Below are positions 23,906-34,962 of a stretch of 64,000 nt of DNA, one piece after another; position 1 is the first letter of the stretch, and every line of letters starts with the position of its first letter. The notes beneath the pieces were generated by a model. It ran no database searches, was not told the origin of the DNA, and worked only from the letters and a program-made list of their open reading frames with translations. This DNA comes from Desarmillaria ectypa (Eukaryota; Basidiomycota; Agaricomycetes; Agaricales; Physalacriaceae), in NCBI GenBank assembly GCA_030407005.1, contig JAUDYN010000008.1, forward strand, positions 2,728,001-2,792,000. The letters run 5' to 3'. Made by a program: the position numbers and the translations under genes.

Positions 23906-23918
23906 TAAAACAAGAGAT
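23906..23918 (+). other. Gypsy copy 1 self-primer binding site
   Basis: TAAAACAAGAGAT immediately follows the LTR. It is the perfect 13-nt complement of ATCTCTTGTTTTA at 23751-23763 inside the LTR, at the expected RNA 5' end. No tRNA 3' end is matched. In Tf1 of fission yeast the RNA 5' end folds back on such a site and is cut to prime reverse transcription; the same mechanism is inferred here. Confidence 0.8.
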
Positions 23919-23962
23919 ATTACCCACTTCTCTTCTATTACGCTAGCCGTATAGAAAACCTT

Positions 23963-25162
23963 ATGTCCAGAGAAGACAGAAATTCTCAAGAACCCCGAAC
24001 CATTTCCCTCGGCGTCGCCATTGGCGGTGCCATACTATTATCATTTTTTACGGTCCTCGCCGTACTCATCTACGAGGAAGAACTCCGGGCCTTGCTGAGA
24101 AGGCAACCCCGGAGACCAGAACCAGAACCCCGTCCCGCCCTGCCCGACACCCATGACCTTCCCAGGGGGATACCCCCCGCAAGACTGGGAGAACAAGAGG
24201 AACTACCACTCGTTCGCCCCTGGGCCCGATTCATCATCGGGCCCTCCTCCTCCTCCGAGAAGAGCAATGATTCGCAGCCCCCAACTCCGGGGTTCGCAGA
24301 ACTTCGGGCTCAGATTGCCCGAAACACTCTTGCCTACAATGCAAGAGTCATCCTCCTCCGGCACCGGATGGAACGATCCACCATTGCAATGGAGCAACCA
24401 ACAACCGGTCCCGAGGAGACCAAGGAACTCGAGGGGGACGTATGGTCTGATGGGGATGAACCCCCGCCCCCATACCCCGGTCCCCCCCCTCGTTCAAGAG
24501 CCCCCGCCCTTCGCATATCCCAGCGAAGGTCCGATTCCTCGTCACCCAACAGCGACAGCAACAGCGGATCCGGATCTCCCGGACCCCGATACCCCGACGA
24601 TCCCGGCATGGATCAAACCCACCCTTATGGCCCCTGGAGCCGTGAGCCGTGGCCAGATGAGGAAGAGTATTCCCTCTCCTCCCTCCCCATCATCGAAATC
24701 TCCGATGACGAGTCCGACGATGACATTGTCGGAAACAACACCCAGGTCCCGGCCGCTCCCCAAGCCCCCGATGACCCCTTCAACCCCGACAGGCCTGATT
24801 ACATCTGGCCAGAACTCTCCAATTACGATCGGAGAATCTTCGGTCCATACCGGACCGCAGCCTGGGAAATTCAACGAAGGGATGTCGAAGCCCGAGACCT
24901 CTGGGAAGAACCCAGAATGGAGATGGATGAGTGGCTCGCCCTCAACAGGGGCGACCCCATCCGGGTACCAATGGAAGGCCCTAGCAACGCCAGGGCCCTT
25001 ATCGTCAACCACTGGATTCGCGCCAATCGCGACCGGTCAATCTTCGGTCCCTCCGCAGGGGATCGTTTTCCAGGGTTATTACCCAGGACCCCACGGGAGC
25101 AACGAGAGCTGGATCGAACCCTCCAGCATCTCTGGAGGTTGGAGGTGGCACGAGAGGATTGA
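23963..25162 (+). CDS. ORF0 of Gypsy copy 1, predicted membrane protein overlapping gag
   Basis: A 399-aa open frame starts at the first ATG downstream of the LTR. Residues 14-36 form one hydrophobic helix (LGVAIGGAILLSFFTVLAVL), followed by an Arg-rich stretch. A PPPY motif (DEPPPPYPG) lies near residue 168, and an acidic SUMO-interaction-like motif (LPIIEISDDESDD) near residue 245. The last third is rich in Trp, Arg and acidic residues. It overlaps gag by 1010 nt in a different frame. The same frame is open in copy 2 with the same length within one codon, and differences between copies include only frame-preserving indels. No known protein comes to mind. The function is unknown; alternatives are a fortuitously open frame or a spliced Gag extension. 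Confidence 0.6.
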   Translation: MSREDRNSQEPRTISLGVAIGGAILLSFFTVLAVLIYEEELRALLRRQPRRPEPEPRPALPDTHDLPRGIPPARLGEQEELPLVRPWARFIIGPSSSSEKSNDSQPPTPGFAELRAQIARNTLAYNARVILLRHRMERSTIAMEQPTTGPEETKELEGDVWSDGDEPPPPYPGPPPRSRAPALRISQRRSDSSSPNSDSNSGSGSPGPRYPDDPGMDQTHPYGPWSREPWPDEEEYSLSSLPIIEISDDESDDDIVGNNTQVPAAPQAPDDPFNPDRPDYIWPELSNYDRRIFGPYRTAAWEIQRRDVEARDLWEEPRMEMDEWLALNRGDPIRVPMEGPSNARALIVNHWIRANRDRSIFGPSAGDRFPGLLPRTPREQRELDRTLQHLWRLEVARED

Positions 25163-26672
25163 GGAGGAACCTCAATATAATACGTTTACCTACGACACAG
25201 GTTACTACGGAGGGATGGAATACCACCACCCTCAATACGAAATTTATCTGGATCCCCCACCGGATACCCCGGTTGTAAGCCCACGACCACTTCCCAATTC
25301 GCCCCCGCATCACAAGGCGCGTCACCAAGGATACCACCCTTATCAGGGTGGCAGTCTTCTCTTCGCAGGGGCGGGAGAAGAAATGGAAGCAGAAGGAGCC
25401 CCGGCAGGAAACGCCACTGCAGGGGCGTCAAGAAATCCTGCCACGGCAGAAGAAACTCGGCAGCAGATGCGAACCGAGCTACAGGAGAAGGAGCGACGCA
25501 TAGCGGAGATGCGTAGTGAGCTCGACAAGGAGGACGCCACCCGCAAGACATTGGCGGACTATCTCCGAGTCCAAGAGCGCGAGAAAGAGCCGGAAAGGGG
25601 AAGACCACCGGGACCGCCAAGAGGTTACCTGGGGTATAGGCTGGATCGATTCTCGATCCCAAGACCGCCCCCTGGTCAGGGACCACCTGACCCAATCCCG
25701 AATCCGGTCAGGAATGCTGCCGCTGATGCCCCCTACCTGGGCATCAAGCTGACCCTCGTCAAGGTCCCCGCTCCGTTCAAAGGGGAACATGACGACATTG
25801 AACGCTTCATAGGCGATTGTATCGCCTACTTTGAAGTATTCAGACACTATTTCCAGGTGCCGTCGCACCTGGTACTATTCGCGACATCCCACTTCGAGGG
25901 AGCTGCCAAGGACTGGTGAGTCTACAAGAGACCCGAATACTGGGTAGGAGATGCCTTCGACGGCACCGCCACCCACTTCCGATACCCTGACTGGGCCGAT
26001 TTCGTCGACTTAGTCACACGACAATTCCGAGATCCGGCGATCGAGGAAATCCACGAAAAGCGCATGTTTGACCTGCGCATGGGAGCACAGCCCGCCTCCC
26101 ACTACTTCCAGAAGCTGGAAGAAGAAGCGAAGCTAGCAGGCCAGAGATCTGACGAGGCGGAACGTGGCGCAATGGTAAAGGCGGTACGACTAGGAGTGCC
26201 TAGTTCGTATACTACCTTTATCTCGAATATGGGGGTGAGCATTCCGCGCTCATACCCAGAATGGAAGGAACGCATTCTTAGAATGTATGAAGAGAGACAG
26301 CGGAAGTGGGTCTTTGACCAGACCACCAGTACGCCTCGGGACGGCCAGAAGCAGGGCCCGCGTCCCCAGCAACAGCAACCCAGCGGTGAGAATACCGTTG
26401 GGGCAACAAGTCCCTCGGCTCCAAAGCCGAATACTGGGAGTGGAGGGGCCAGTCGCGATGTTGGAACTGGTAAGTGGATGACGTACGGGGGGGGGGGGAA
26501 GCCCATGGACATAGACCGGCAACGAGCCGAGGGGCGCTGTTTTAGGTGCGATCAAAAGGGTCACCTGAGCAGGGATTGCTCTATGAGAAAAGAGAAGAAT
26601 GTAGTGAGATACGTGGGGCCCACTGACGCAGTGGTGCCAAGCACCTCCAAAATCGAGGAGGTAAAAGAGTAG
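24153..26672 (+). pseudogene. Gag of Gypsy copy 1, one stop codon
   Basis: Gag packages the element's RNA. The ATG at 24153 is the second ATG after the LTR; none lies between it and the ORF0 ATG, so leaky scanning could reach it. Order: a Pro/Ser-rich ~330-residue N-terminal half (the part overlapping ORF0), a charged coiled coil (ELQEKERRIAEMRSELDKED), the Retrotrans_gag fold (VPAPFKGEHDDIERFIGDC onwards), and a CCHC zinc knuckle (CFRCDQKGHLSRDC). A TGA at 25917-25919 replaces the TGG found in copy 2, so this copy would make only a truncated Gag. Confidence 0.9.
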
Positions 26673-29600
26673 GGCGTCAAGGGTTCGATTCCCCTTGCAC
26701 GCCCAAGTCTCAAGGTGTGTCCTCAGCTTCCGCGGGTCGGACTAATTACTATGAAAACAGAAAATTACCTACGAAAAATATATCTATGACTTCACCAAAG
26801 CCGAAGACAAAGAAAGAATCATCAAAGACAAACAGGTACGTCATACTGCTAGAAGACGCTGACACCAGTATCTGTAGTGACAAATCCCGAACCTCCGATG
26901 AACTGGAGCGGGACTTGCCAAGTGGTGTTGGCGCCGCAACAAAGTCCAACGAGCAGTGCTCACCGGATACGCCGCTGAGTGCACAGCGACGAGCAGGGAC
27001 CAGTAGGCGGGACTCCTACGGGCCTTCCAGAAGTCCGACCGTCCCAGTACCTGCTTTGAGCAGTGGGGCAAGCTCACCAGTTCTGCCAGGGTCGGCGGAG
27101 GACCAGGACAGTGCCTCTAACCAAGGCCAGGCTCTACCCGGACGAACCGGTCCGGGGAGTGGAAAACTTGATGAAGCTGAGTACCAAACCGGGCCGGCAA
27201 GTTGCAGGGTTAACAACCGTGCGAAGGTCGCCTTAGGCACTAGCTGGGAGTCAATGACCAAGGAATTTCAAACTCCGTCGCGAGTGGTGCCGGCCGAGGA
27301 AAAGGGACAGGATCCCCCTAGTGCCCAGGCGGTAAAAAGGGGGCATTTCAGCAGAACTACCGTCGTTGAAGTACCTGATGAAGAAGATGATATGGCATTC
27401 AGGATATGGCAAAACAGTCAATCCAAAGCTAGTACCCCGATATGCAGAACACCGGAAAAACAGGAACTCGACCTTCCAAACGTACGGGGAAGCGTTGAAA
27501 CCGATACCTATCCTAACAAGGGGGTATCAACTGCTTCTGAATATACGGGGAAGCCAGAAAAGTCTTCTGAACGCACAGGGAAGCAAGACGGATTCCAATG
27601 GTTCAAACCATTTGGAATTGACTGGACGATGCGCGCCATACGCAACTCCAAGAATTTGGCAAATGCCAAAGCGGTCCTCTCCATTTGGATACACCCCAAA
27701 CGACTTGGAGAAATCAACGACGAGCTCATTCGAAGCTTACAAACGGGAGAAAGCGCTGCCCAGGAACAGCTCTATGAATTATACGAACCCATTCGTTATA
27801 TTCGCGGCACCAAGAGTTCCGGTCGGGACTTCTTGATAGACATCCAACTTTCCCCATGTACCGGGAAAAGAGTATTGGCAACCCGAGCGTTGTTGGATAG
27901 CGGCTGCACGGGCAGCTCTATCAACCGAACATATGTCCAACAACACCAGTTGGACACCAGGAAGGCCGCAACCCCTATACCAGTCTATAATGCTGATGGA
28001 ACGCGCAATAAAGCAGGGGACGTCACCGAGTTCGTAGAGCTGCGAATGACAATTGGAGGACACAGTGAGCGCATTGACCTCACAGTTACAGACTTAGGTT
28101 CCAAAACCGTATACTTGGGACATGACTGGCTTAAACGCCACAACCCTTTCGTCAACTGGAAAGCGGGGACCTTGACATTCGGACGATGTCACTGTGTCCA
28201 AAACTACTTCACCTTGCCAGACGCGGATGAAGAGGACTGATGGGATGAAGAGCTCGAGGAAGGAGAAAGTATTCTTGCTGTCAATATGCAAGAAGAAATC
28301 ATCCTTCATGCCGTCCATCATGCAAATGAGTTAGCAGCTGCAGCTAATGCTGAAAAACCAAAGCAGACGTTTGAGGAGCTCGTGCCTCCTCAGTATCAAA
28401 GCTTTAGAGATTTATTCTCTAAAGAAAGCTTTGACGAGTTACCAGAACGAAGACCCTGGGACCATGCTATCGAGCTAATCCCCAACGCGAAATCCACCTT
28501 AGATTGCAAGGTGTACCCGCTCAATCGCAATGAGCAGGAACAATTGGATAAGTTCTTAGATGAGAACTTAGATTCGGGACGCATTCGTCCCTCGAAATCC
28601 CCGTTCGCCTCCCCCTTCTTCTTTGTCAAGAAAAAGGACGGCTCTTTACGACCAGTTCAGGATTACCAAAAGCTGAACGAAATGATGATCAAAAATCGTT
28701 ATCCCCTTCCTCTCATATCCGAGCTAATCGACAAACTATGAGGAGCCAAATATTTCTCCAAGCTGGACGTACGATGGGGTTACAATAATGTCCGTATTTG
28801 AGACGGAGATGAAGAGAAAGCCGCATTCAGAACTAACCGAGGGCTCTTTGAACCCATGGTAATGTTCTTCGGACTCACAAATTCACCAGCCACATTCCAG
28901 TGGATGATGAACGACATATTCAAGGACTTGATCGCAGGAGGAAAAGTCACCATTTACCTTGACGACATACTCATTTTCACGAAATCATTAACAGAACACC
29001 GGAACATAGTACGACAAGTACTCCAGCGACTTCGAGAAAACAAATTGTTCCTCAAAGCCGAGAAATGCGAGTTTGAGGTGCTCGAGACTGAATACCTTGG
29101 GGTGATCATCAGCAAAGATGCCATTCGCATGGACCCAGTCAAGATAGCGGGAATAGCAGAATGGCCAACCCCGACGAAGAAGGAGCTACAATCCTTCTTA
29201 GGCTTCACGAACTTTTACCGAAAGTTCATCAAGGACTATTCCAAAATAGTCTGTCCCCTCACCCAGTTGACCGGAAAAGTAGACTGGACCTGGGGATCAG
29301 AACAAGAACAGGCGTTTGATCAGATCAAGAAACTGATGACGACAAACGTAGTTCTAATGATTCCCTCGGACGATGGAAAGTTCCGAGTAGAAGCAGATGC
29401 GAGTGACGGAGCCATCGGCACCGTACTTAGCCAGGAAAAGGAAGGCAAATGGAGACCAGTCGCCTTCATGTCAAAAGCGCTCACCATTACTGAGCGCAAC
29501 TATGAGATCTACGACAAAGAATTGCTTGCCATCATGCTAGCATTAGAAGAATGGCGCCATTATCTCATGGGCGCCAAAGAAACCATTGAGATCTGGACTG

Positions 29601-31513
29601 ACCACCAGAATCTCCAGTACTTCTGGAAACCCCAGAAGTTGAATCGCCGACAAGCACGGTGGGTCACCGAACTAGCGGAATACCACTTTATCCTTCAACA
29701 TAAAGCCGGAACCGCTAATCAGAAAGCTGATCTTCTCAGTAGACGAGATGATCATGATCAGGGAAAAGAAGACAATAAAGACATTGTCGTTTTATCCCTG
29801 GAACACTTCCGTGCCTTAGTAATACCAACCACGGAAGAGAGAATCACGCGTATAAGAGACGCAACAAAGCAGAAGAAACAGTGGGACCAGGGAATCGAAA
29901 AGTCCCTCAACCACGAAAGAGGAATCACACAGGAGAATGAAATCCTGTGGTACGATGGACGAGTCTATGTCCCCAATGACTCGATGTTACGCGGTGAGAT
30001 CATTGCCCAATTCCATGATCATATCACCGCTGGACATCCAGGAATAGCCAAGACCAAGGAACTCATACTCTGCAAGTATTGGTGGCCGAAAATGAAGAAG
30101 GATGTCGAGTCATACATCAAAGGATGTGAGACTTGTCAAAGGACGAAGAGTGATACGCAGGCCAAAGCAGCCCCTCTTCACCCCAACGCAATCCCCGATA
30201 TGCCATGGACACACATCTCAGTCGATATGGTCACCGGACTCCCGGAATCAGATGGATTTGACGCTCTACTAGTCATCGTAGACTGTTTCTCCAAAAACAT
30301 TCTTTTGATTCCATGCAATGAAGAACTATCAGCAGAAGGATGGGCGTTAATCCTTCGCAACCAAGTATATGCGAAGCATGGAATGCCGCAAGTGGTCATC
30401 TCTGACAGAGGACCCCAATTCGTCTCAGCATTCATGAAAGAACTATATCGAATGCTGAATATCACTCAGAACGCGTCTATGGCCTATCATCCGCAGACAG
30501 ATGGACAGACAGAGAGAGTCAACCAGGAGGTTGAAAAATACCTTCGTATCTTTGTCAACCACAGACAGACTGACTGGGTAGCATGGCTACCACTCGCCGA
30601 ATTCGCCCACAACAACCGAGTTCACTCGGCCACGGGCAAAAGTCCTTTCATGGTCCTATACGGACGAAACCCCCGACTCATTCCTGAGTCAATACAGAAA
30701 ACCGGTTTTGCAAACCCTGCAGCCGTTGACTTCACGGAAACTATGGCCAAAGTCCATAAAGAAGTCCATGAAGCATTGGAAAAAGCGGCGACGCAAATGA
30801 AGGCGCAATACAACAAAAAGAAGCAGACTCAATGAGAGTACCAAATTGGAGACAAGGTATGGCTTGATACCGCCAACCTTCATCTTCCACGACCAAAGAA
30901 GAAGCTTGACGATAAACGAACGGGACCGTTCGAAATCGTTGAAAAGTCAGGAGTGACAGCATACAAGCTGAAACTGCCACCCCATTGGAAGATCCATCCC
31001 CGGTTCAATGAGAAACTGCTGACTCCATATGTCGTACCCTCATTTGCAAATCAAGAACAACTGCTGCCTCCTCCTCCGGACCTCATCGACGGTCAAGAAG
31101 AGTACGAAATCGAAGAAGTCTTGGACTCGCGCACCAGAAAAGTACGGTCCAAGCGAGGACAACCATCTAGGGAAGTCACAGACTACCTAGTCAAATGGAA
31201 GGGATGGACTCGTGAACACAATTCATGGGTCCGAGAGAACGAAATGAAGAATGCCTCGGAAGCAATCCAAGAGTATCAGGCCAGCGTAAACCGCACCATA
31301 TACACTCCAAAAATTGCAACCAGGAAAATAGTGGTCAAAATACTGGACCACGAATATTCGGAACATGGCGACGTAGCTTACCTCGCCAAAAGAACAGATG
31401 GACGCGTCAAGTGGATTATCAATCCAGACGAAGAAATATGGAAAAAATTGATTGATCAGTACTGGATCAGTCAAATCGCAACACAACATGACACCCCTTT
31501 GGAAGAGCCCTAG
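26627..31513 (+). pseudogene. Pol of Gypsy copy 1 (protease-RT-RNase H-integrase-chromodomain), four stops
   Basis: Domains as in copy 2: aspartic protease (LLDSGCTGSS near 27892), reverse transcriptase (FGLTNSPATFQ, then YLDDILIFT near 28956), RNase H (VEADASDGAIG), HHCC/DDE integrase (HITAGHPG, CETCQ, SDRGPQF) and chromodomain (YLVKWKGW near 31190). TGA codons at 28238, 28739, 28799 and 30833 each stand where copy 2 has CGA (Arg). The copy cannot make a full Pol; it could still be mobilised in trans. Confidence 0.93.
26663..26704 (+). promoter_or_regulatory. Predicted -1 frameshift signal with tRNA-like hairpin, gag-pol junction of copy 1
   Basis: AAAA at 26663-26666 lets the Lys AAA codon re-pair one base back. 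Five bases later a hairpin starts: GGGCGT-CAAGGG (26672-26683), loop TTCGATTC, CCCTTG, one bulged C, ACGCCC (to 26704), 12 base pairs. Its first G is the last base of the gag stop TAG. Pol is in the -1 frame and open from 26627, so the frames overlap by 46 nt exactly here. The loop side contains GGTTCGATTCC, a perfect Pol III B-box / T-arm consensus, and the outer stem plus following A resembles a tRNA acceptor end. The identical element is in copy 2. Confidence 0.65.
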
Positions 31514-31532
31514 CAGTCAGGACGACTGCTTT

Positions 31533-31545
31533 AACAAGAGGGTAA
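31533..31545 (+). other. Polypurine tract of Gypsy copy 1
   Basis: AACAAGAGGGTAA directly precedes the 3' LTR, the place where plus-strand DNA synthesis is primed in LTR elements. Copy 2 has AACAAGGGGGTAA at the same place. Confidence 0.75.
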
Positions 31546-31968
31546 TGTTATGATTTTTCCGTTATCTTATCTTATCTGAGTCATATCCATGACTCATCCA
31601 TCTAATCTAGCCCAGAAACCGACTCGTATCCAGATATTCGCCGACGACCACCCTCGTTCTCACCATCTGTCACCCCAGACGATTACCATTGGTTCTATGA
31701 TCCTCCCGGATCATCCTACTTCGACACCATTTGTGCATGGACTGTAGCGTTTCATCTAAATATAACGCCGTAGGAATACTATATAAACAGAGTATATTAG
31801 ACCATTGTACTCTATCTCTTGTTTTAATTAACACTATAAACTTCTTACTCGCACTACACTAAAGACTATTAGCGTAGTTCTCTCAATTGGGTGATCATTC
31901 AAATGCGTAATGGCCCAGAGAGGATCAGCTGACGGTCCCAAGTCACGTGCCCAAGTCGGTGCCTAACA
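31546..31968 (+). repeat. Gypsy copy 1, 3' LTR
   Basis: 423 bp, ends TGTTATG and CCTAACA, about 96% identical to its 5' partner. It is followed by the target duplication TTCTG. Confidence 0.95.
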
Positions 31969-31973
31969 TTCTG

Positions 31974-34957
31974 TTGGATGAGCTGGATGTAGAAAGTGAA
32001 TGTGTGCACTCATGTCTGTTGGGGTTTGAGCATGGGAATGAAGAGTGGTCTAGCTTCAGAATTAGGTGAAAGATTTAAATGGAGTGTTGAAATAAGCCGC
32101 TCACTCTGGATATAGCAGGGAACCCATGAGGGTTATTGCTGTTTATCTACACTGTACACCTAATAGAAGTGATACTATGTAGTAAACAAGGCTGAGGAGA
32201 AGAACAGGCTTCCTTGCCTGATCCCAGCACCAACTGTGCTGTGATGCATGACACTTGATACTCCAACCCAGAGCTAGTCAAAAGGTTGTTTAGATAGGAA
32301 AAGCTTACTAGTGAGTGATCTATGTGCAAGTGGTCATCAAGTAGATAGGAATGAAGAAGTGAAATCATGGAATTATCAAGTTGCTTGTCCTTGTCCTTGT
32401 ACACATTTGTCATATTACAGATTAATAGCCAGCATGATTCTCATTCACTACAACTGCTCTTCTCAAGTTCTCACTGCAGTTGTTTCCATTCCAACACTCA
32501 AGACATTGGATCCTATACTAATACTCACAGGAAAGCTTTGGCTCATCAAGTGGCTGGAGGGATATCCACAATGGCTTTTATGAACAGTTTGGAATGTCAC
32601 AGGGGATCTTTCAAATGCTGAAGGTGGATCTACAGCAGTGCTATGAACTCTGAGACAGATAGTGATGAGCAGCTTTCTGTATCTCTGTATCTGGCAAGGA
32701 CAGGAAGCAGTACAAGGATGTTGCAAGTTGCAAGAGCAGTTTCAGCACAGTGGTGATACTATTAGCAAGTGTGTTACTGAGACCTTTTTCTTTTTGTCAA
32801 TACTAATTGAATAGAAGTTTATTTGATTGAATATGCTTAAAGTGACATAAGTTTACACTTTTTGTGCTACTGAACACAATCTATCACTAAACAGTCTGCC
32901 TAGTGCAGTTCCTTGAATGCATACTGACTGCCTAGTTATAGTTTACTTGTACTAAACACAGATTCTGGTCTATATCTCAGGCTTTCTGTCTGTAACTTTC
33001 TGAACTGTTCTTGCACACACACAGTGAACAGATCACTTAATTCTATTCTAGGTGAGTCTGTGACTTGAAGCTCTTAGCTAATAAAACCCATACTATTCAC
33101 TTGGTAGCATTCCAGAGGCCAGAAACCTGCTGTCCTGCTACTACAGGCTGGTATTTATACTATTCTACCTTTATCTACATTTCCAATCTTTTCAGATACT
33201 ATTATTATCTTTACTGATGCAAACCAGGCAGGTATGAGCTCATATTCCAGCTACCAGGTAAACCCAATCATATCTACTTGCTGTAACCTGGCATGCTTAT
33301 ACTGTTTCAAGCCCTTTCTAGCTCTAAGGCAGAACTCTCTAGTTCAACAGATCATATTTCTTACATACCTAGTGAGCTAATCCATTAGTCTCTAAGACTT
33401 GGAAGATTACTAGGTATATAAGATTATACTTGATCTTACTTATCTCAGTTTTTAAACCAGTGCCATCAAATAGCCATTACTGATAGGATGCCAGTTCCAG
33501 CTGGAACTATATGCACTGCTGGTTCTGGACTTCCTGTCCAGTCAGGCTGGGTCATTGAGTTGTCAGTCCTGTCACCCAAGATGCAGACTCTTCATGGTCA
33601 AGTCCTTACTGATCCAGTGGGTCTTCCTCTTCTTCCAGCTTCTATGTTATCTTTATATATACTTTCTTACAGATACAGTTACAAATATAGTTTGTATACT
33701 AGTAAAATTGAATTTTATACACATTTTTATGAGTGTATGTCTGGCAGGCATATCAATATACTCAACATTCTCATTGCACTATTCTACAAGCAATTTCTGA
33801 AGACAAGATACTCACTGTAGTTGTAAGGAACCTGAAGTTCTTTTTAGATTTCTGATACTGCTATGGTGAAGATGGATCTCACATTAATTCTTAGATATAT
33901 GAAGCTGATACTATATATTATTGTAATCACAAAGGCCAGATTTCACAGAATATACTGGCAGTATACAATTTTGATCTCTGCTTTGTCTACACCCTCAGTG
34001 GATGGGAAGAGAGTGTGTGACAGACTCAGCAGTATTTGACTATACATAATGAAAAGACATTGCTCTTTCTCCTAGATGATACTATCTTACTGATGCTGGA
34101 TTTTCTCTCTGCAATCTTCTTATAATCCCATACTATAGTGTGAGATATCTATTGCAACTATTGCAGTAGGAGGCTTGCTAAGTAGAGAATACTCAATTAT
34201 TCATTACTAGAGCTCAAGATGAACTCCTTAAATACTACAGAATGTATCTAGAATATTCTACTAAAGTACCTAATTATATTCTAACATCATGCCAGATTGA
34301 TAGTATCAAAAGTTTAGGAATCTTCTGGCATATGCTTGAAGTTGAAAATCTCAACAATATCACTCTAAAGAGTGGGAACATTCTATTCAAAGATTTATGA
34401 GTTTTTTATAGCTTATGATTTATAAGTGTATCTGCCTACAGGCTGCAAAATTACCAAGAACTCTTCAATCTATAGCATGCCCAACTTTGCAATGCTATTA
34501 AGTATATTTTTAGTATCTCAAAATAACAATTTACTTTGATAATTGCAGCATTTGAAATTAGCATTGAGATTCAGATGAAATTCATTCTAAGTCTAGCTGT
34601 ATTATATAACTTTATCAAAGAAGATGACCTTAATGATATAGATCTGGATCTTGCTTCTTATGCTCAAGAGCACTCAGTATGACACTCATCAAGAGAATAA
34701 TCCAAGAATACAATGACTGCTAGTGACATCTCCAAGGAGAAAAGAGACTGAGCAGTAACTCATTGTGACCAGATAGCAAGAAACATGTGGGATGATTATC
34801 AGGCATACATTTAGGATGATACAAAAGATAGTGATAAGTCAGATTGAATATAGTTACAGGCAGTCTATTTTATACAGTATGATATTTAAATACAAGTGAC
34901 ATAGTTTATAGTCTATAGGTCAAAGCAAGGCAAATATAATAGTGATGGGAAGACAAT
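31974..34957. other. CpG-free ancient repeat block (left part)
   Basis: About 3 kb between the two Gypsy copies with no supported gene. My base-by-base scan finds one CpG (32098) although C and G are not rare. GpC and TpG/CpA are common, as expected if methylated CpG has decayed. Short frames show no motif I can name. Confidence 0.7.
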
Positions 34958-34962
34958 ATAAT

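Larger units (their letters stand above)
23483..31968 (+). mobile_element. Ty3/Gypsy chromovirus, copy 1 (complete but disabled)
   Basis: The 8486-bp element is bounded by 423-bp LTRs with TGTTA...TAACA ends and flanked by the 5-bp target duplication TTCTG (23478-23482 and 31969-31973). Order: LTR, self-complementary primer site, ORF0, gag, frameshift hairpin, pol, polypurine tract, LTR. Gag has one stop (25917) and pol four (28238, 28739, 28799, 30833) where copy 2 has sense codons. Its two LTRs differ at about 17 positions, all transitions and nearly all at CpG. It lies on the left border of a CpG-free repeat region. Confidence 0.96.

Noticed and set aside
26672..26704. A tRNA gene at the gag-pol junction
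   Set aside because: Only a T-arm and acceptor-like stem exist; there is no D arm, anticodon arm or A box upstream, and the stretch is inside an open pol frame. It is reported instead as a tRNA-like hairpin.
28238..30835. Readthrough or recoding at the TGA codons in copy 1 pol
   Set aside because: Copy 2 has CGA at each of these positions, so they are decay, not conserved recoding signals.
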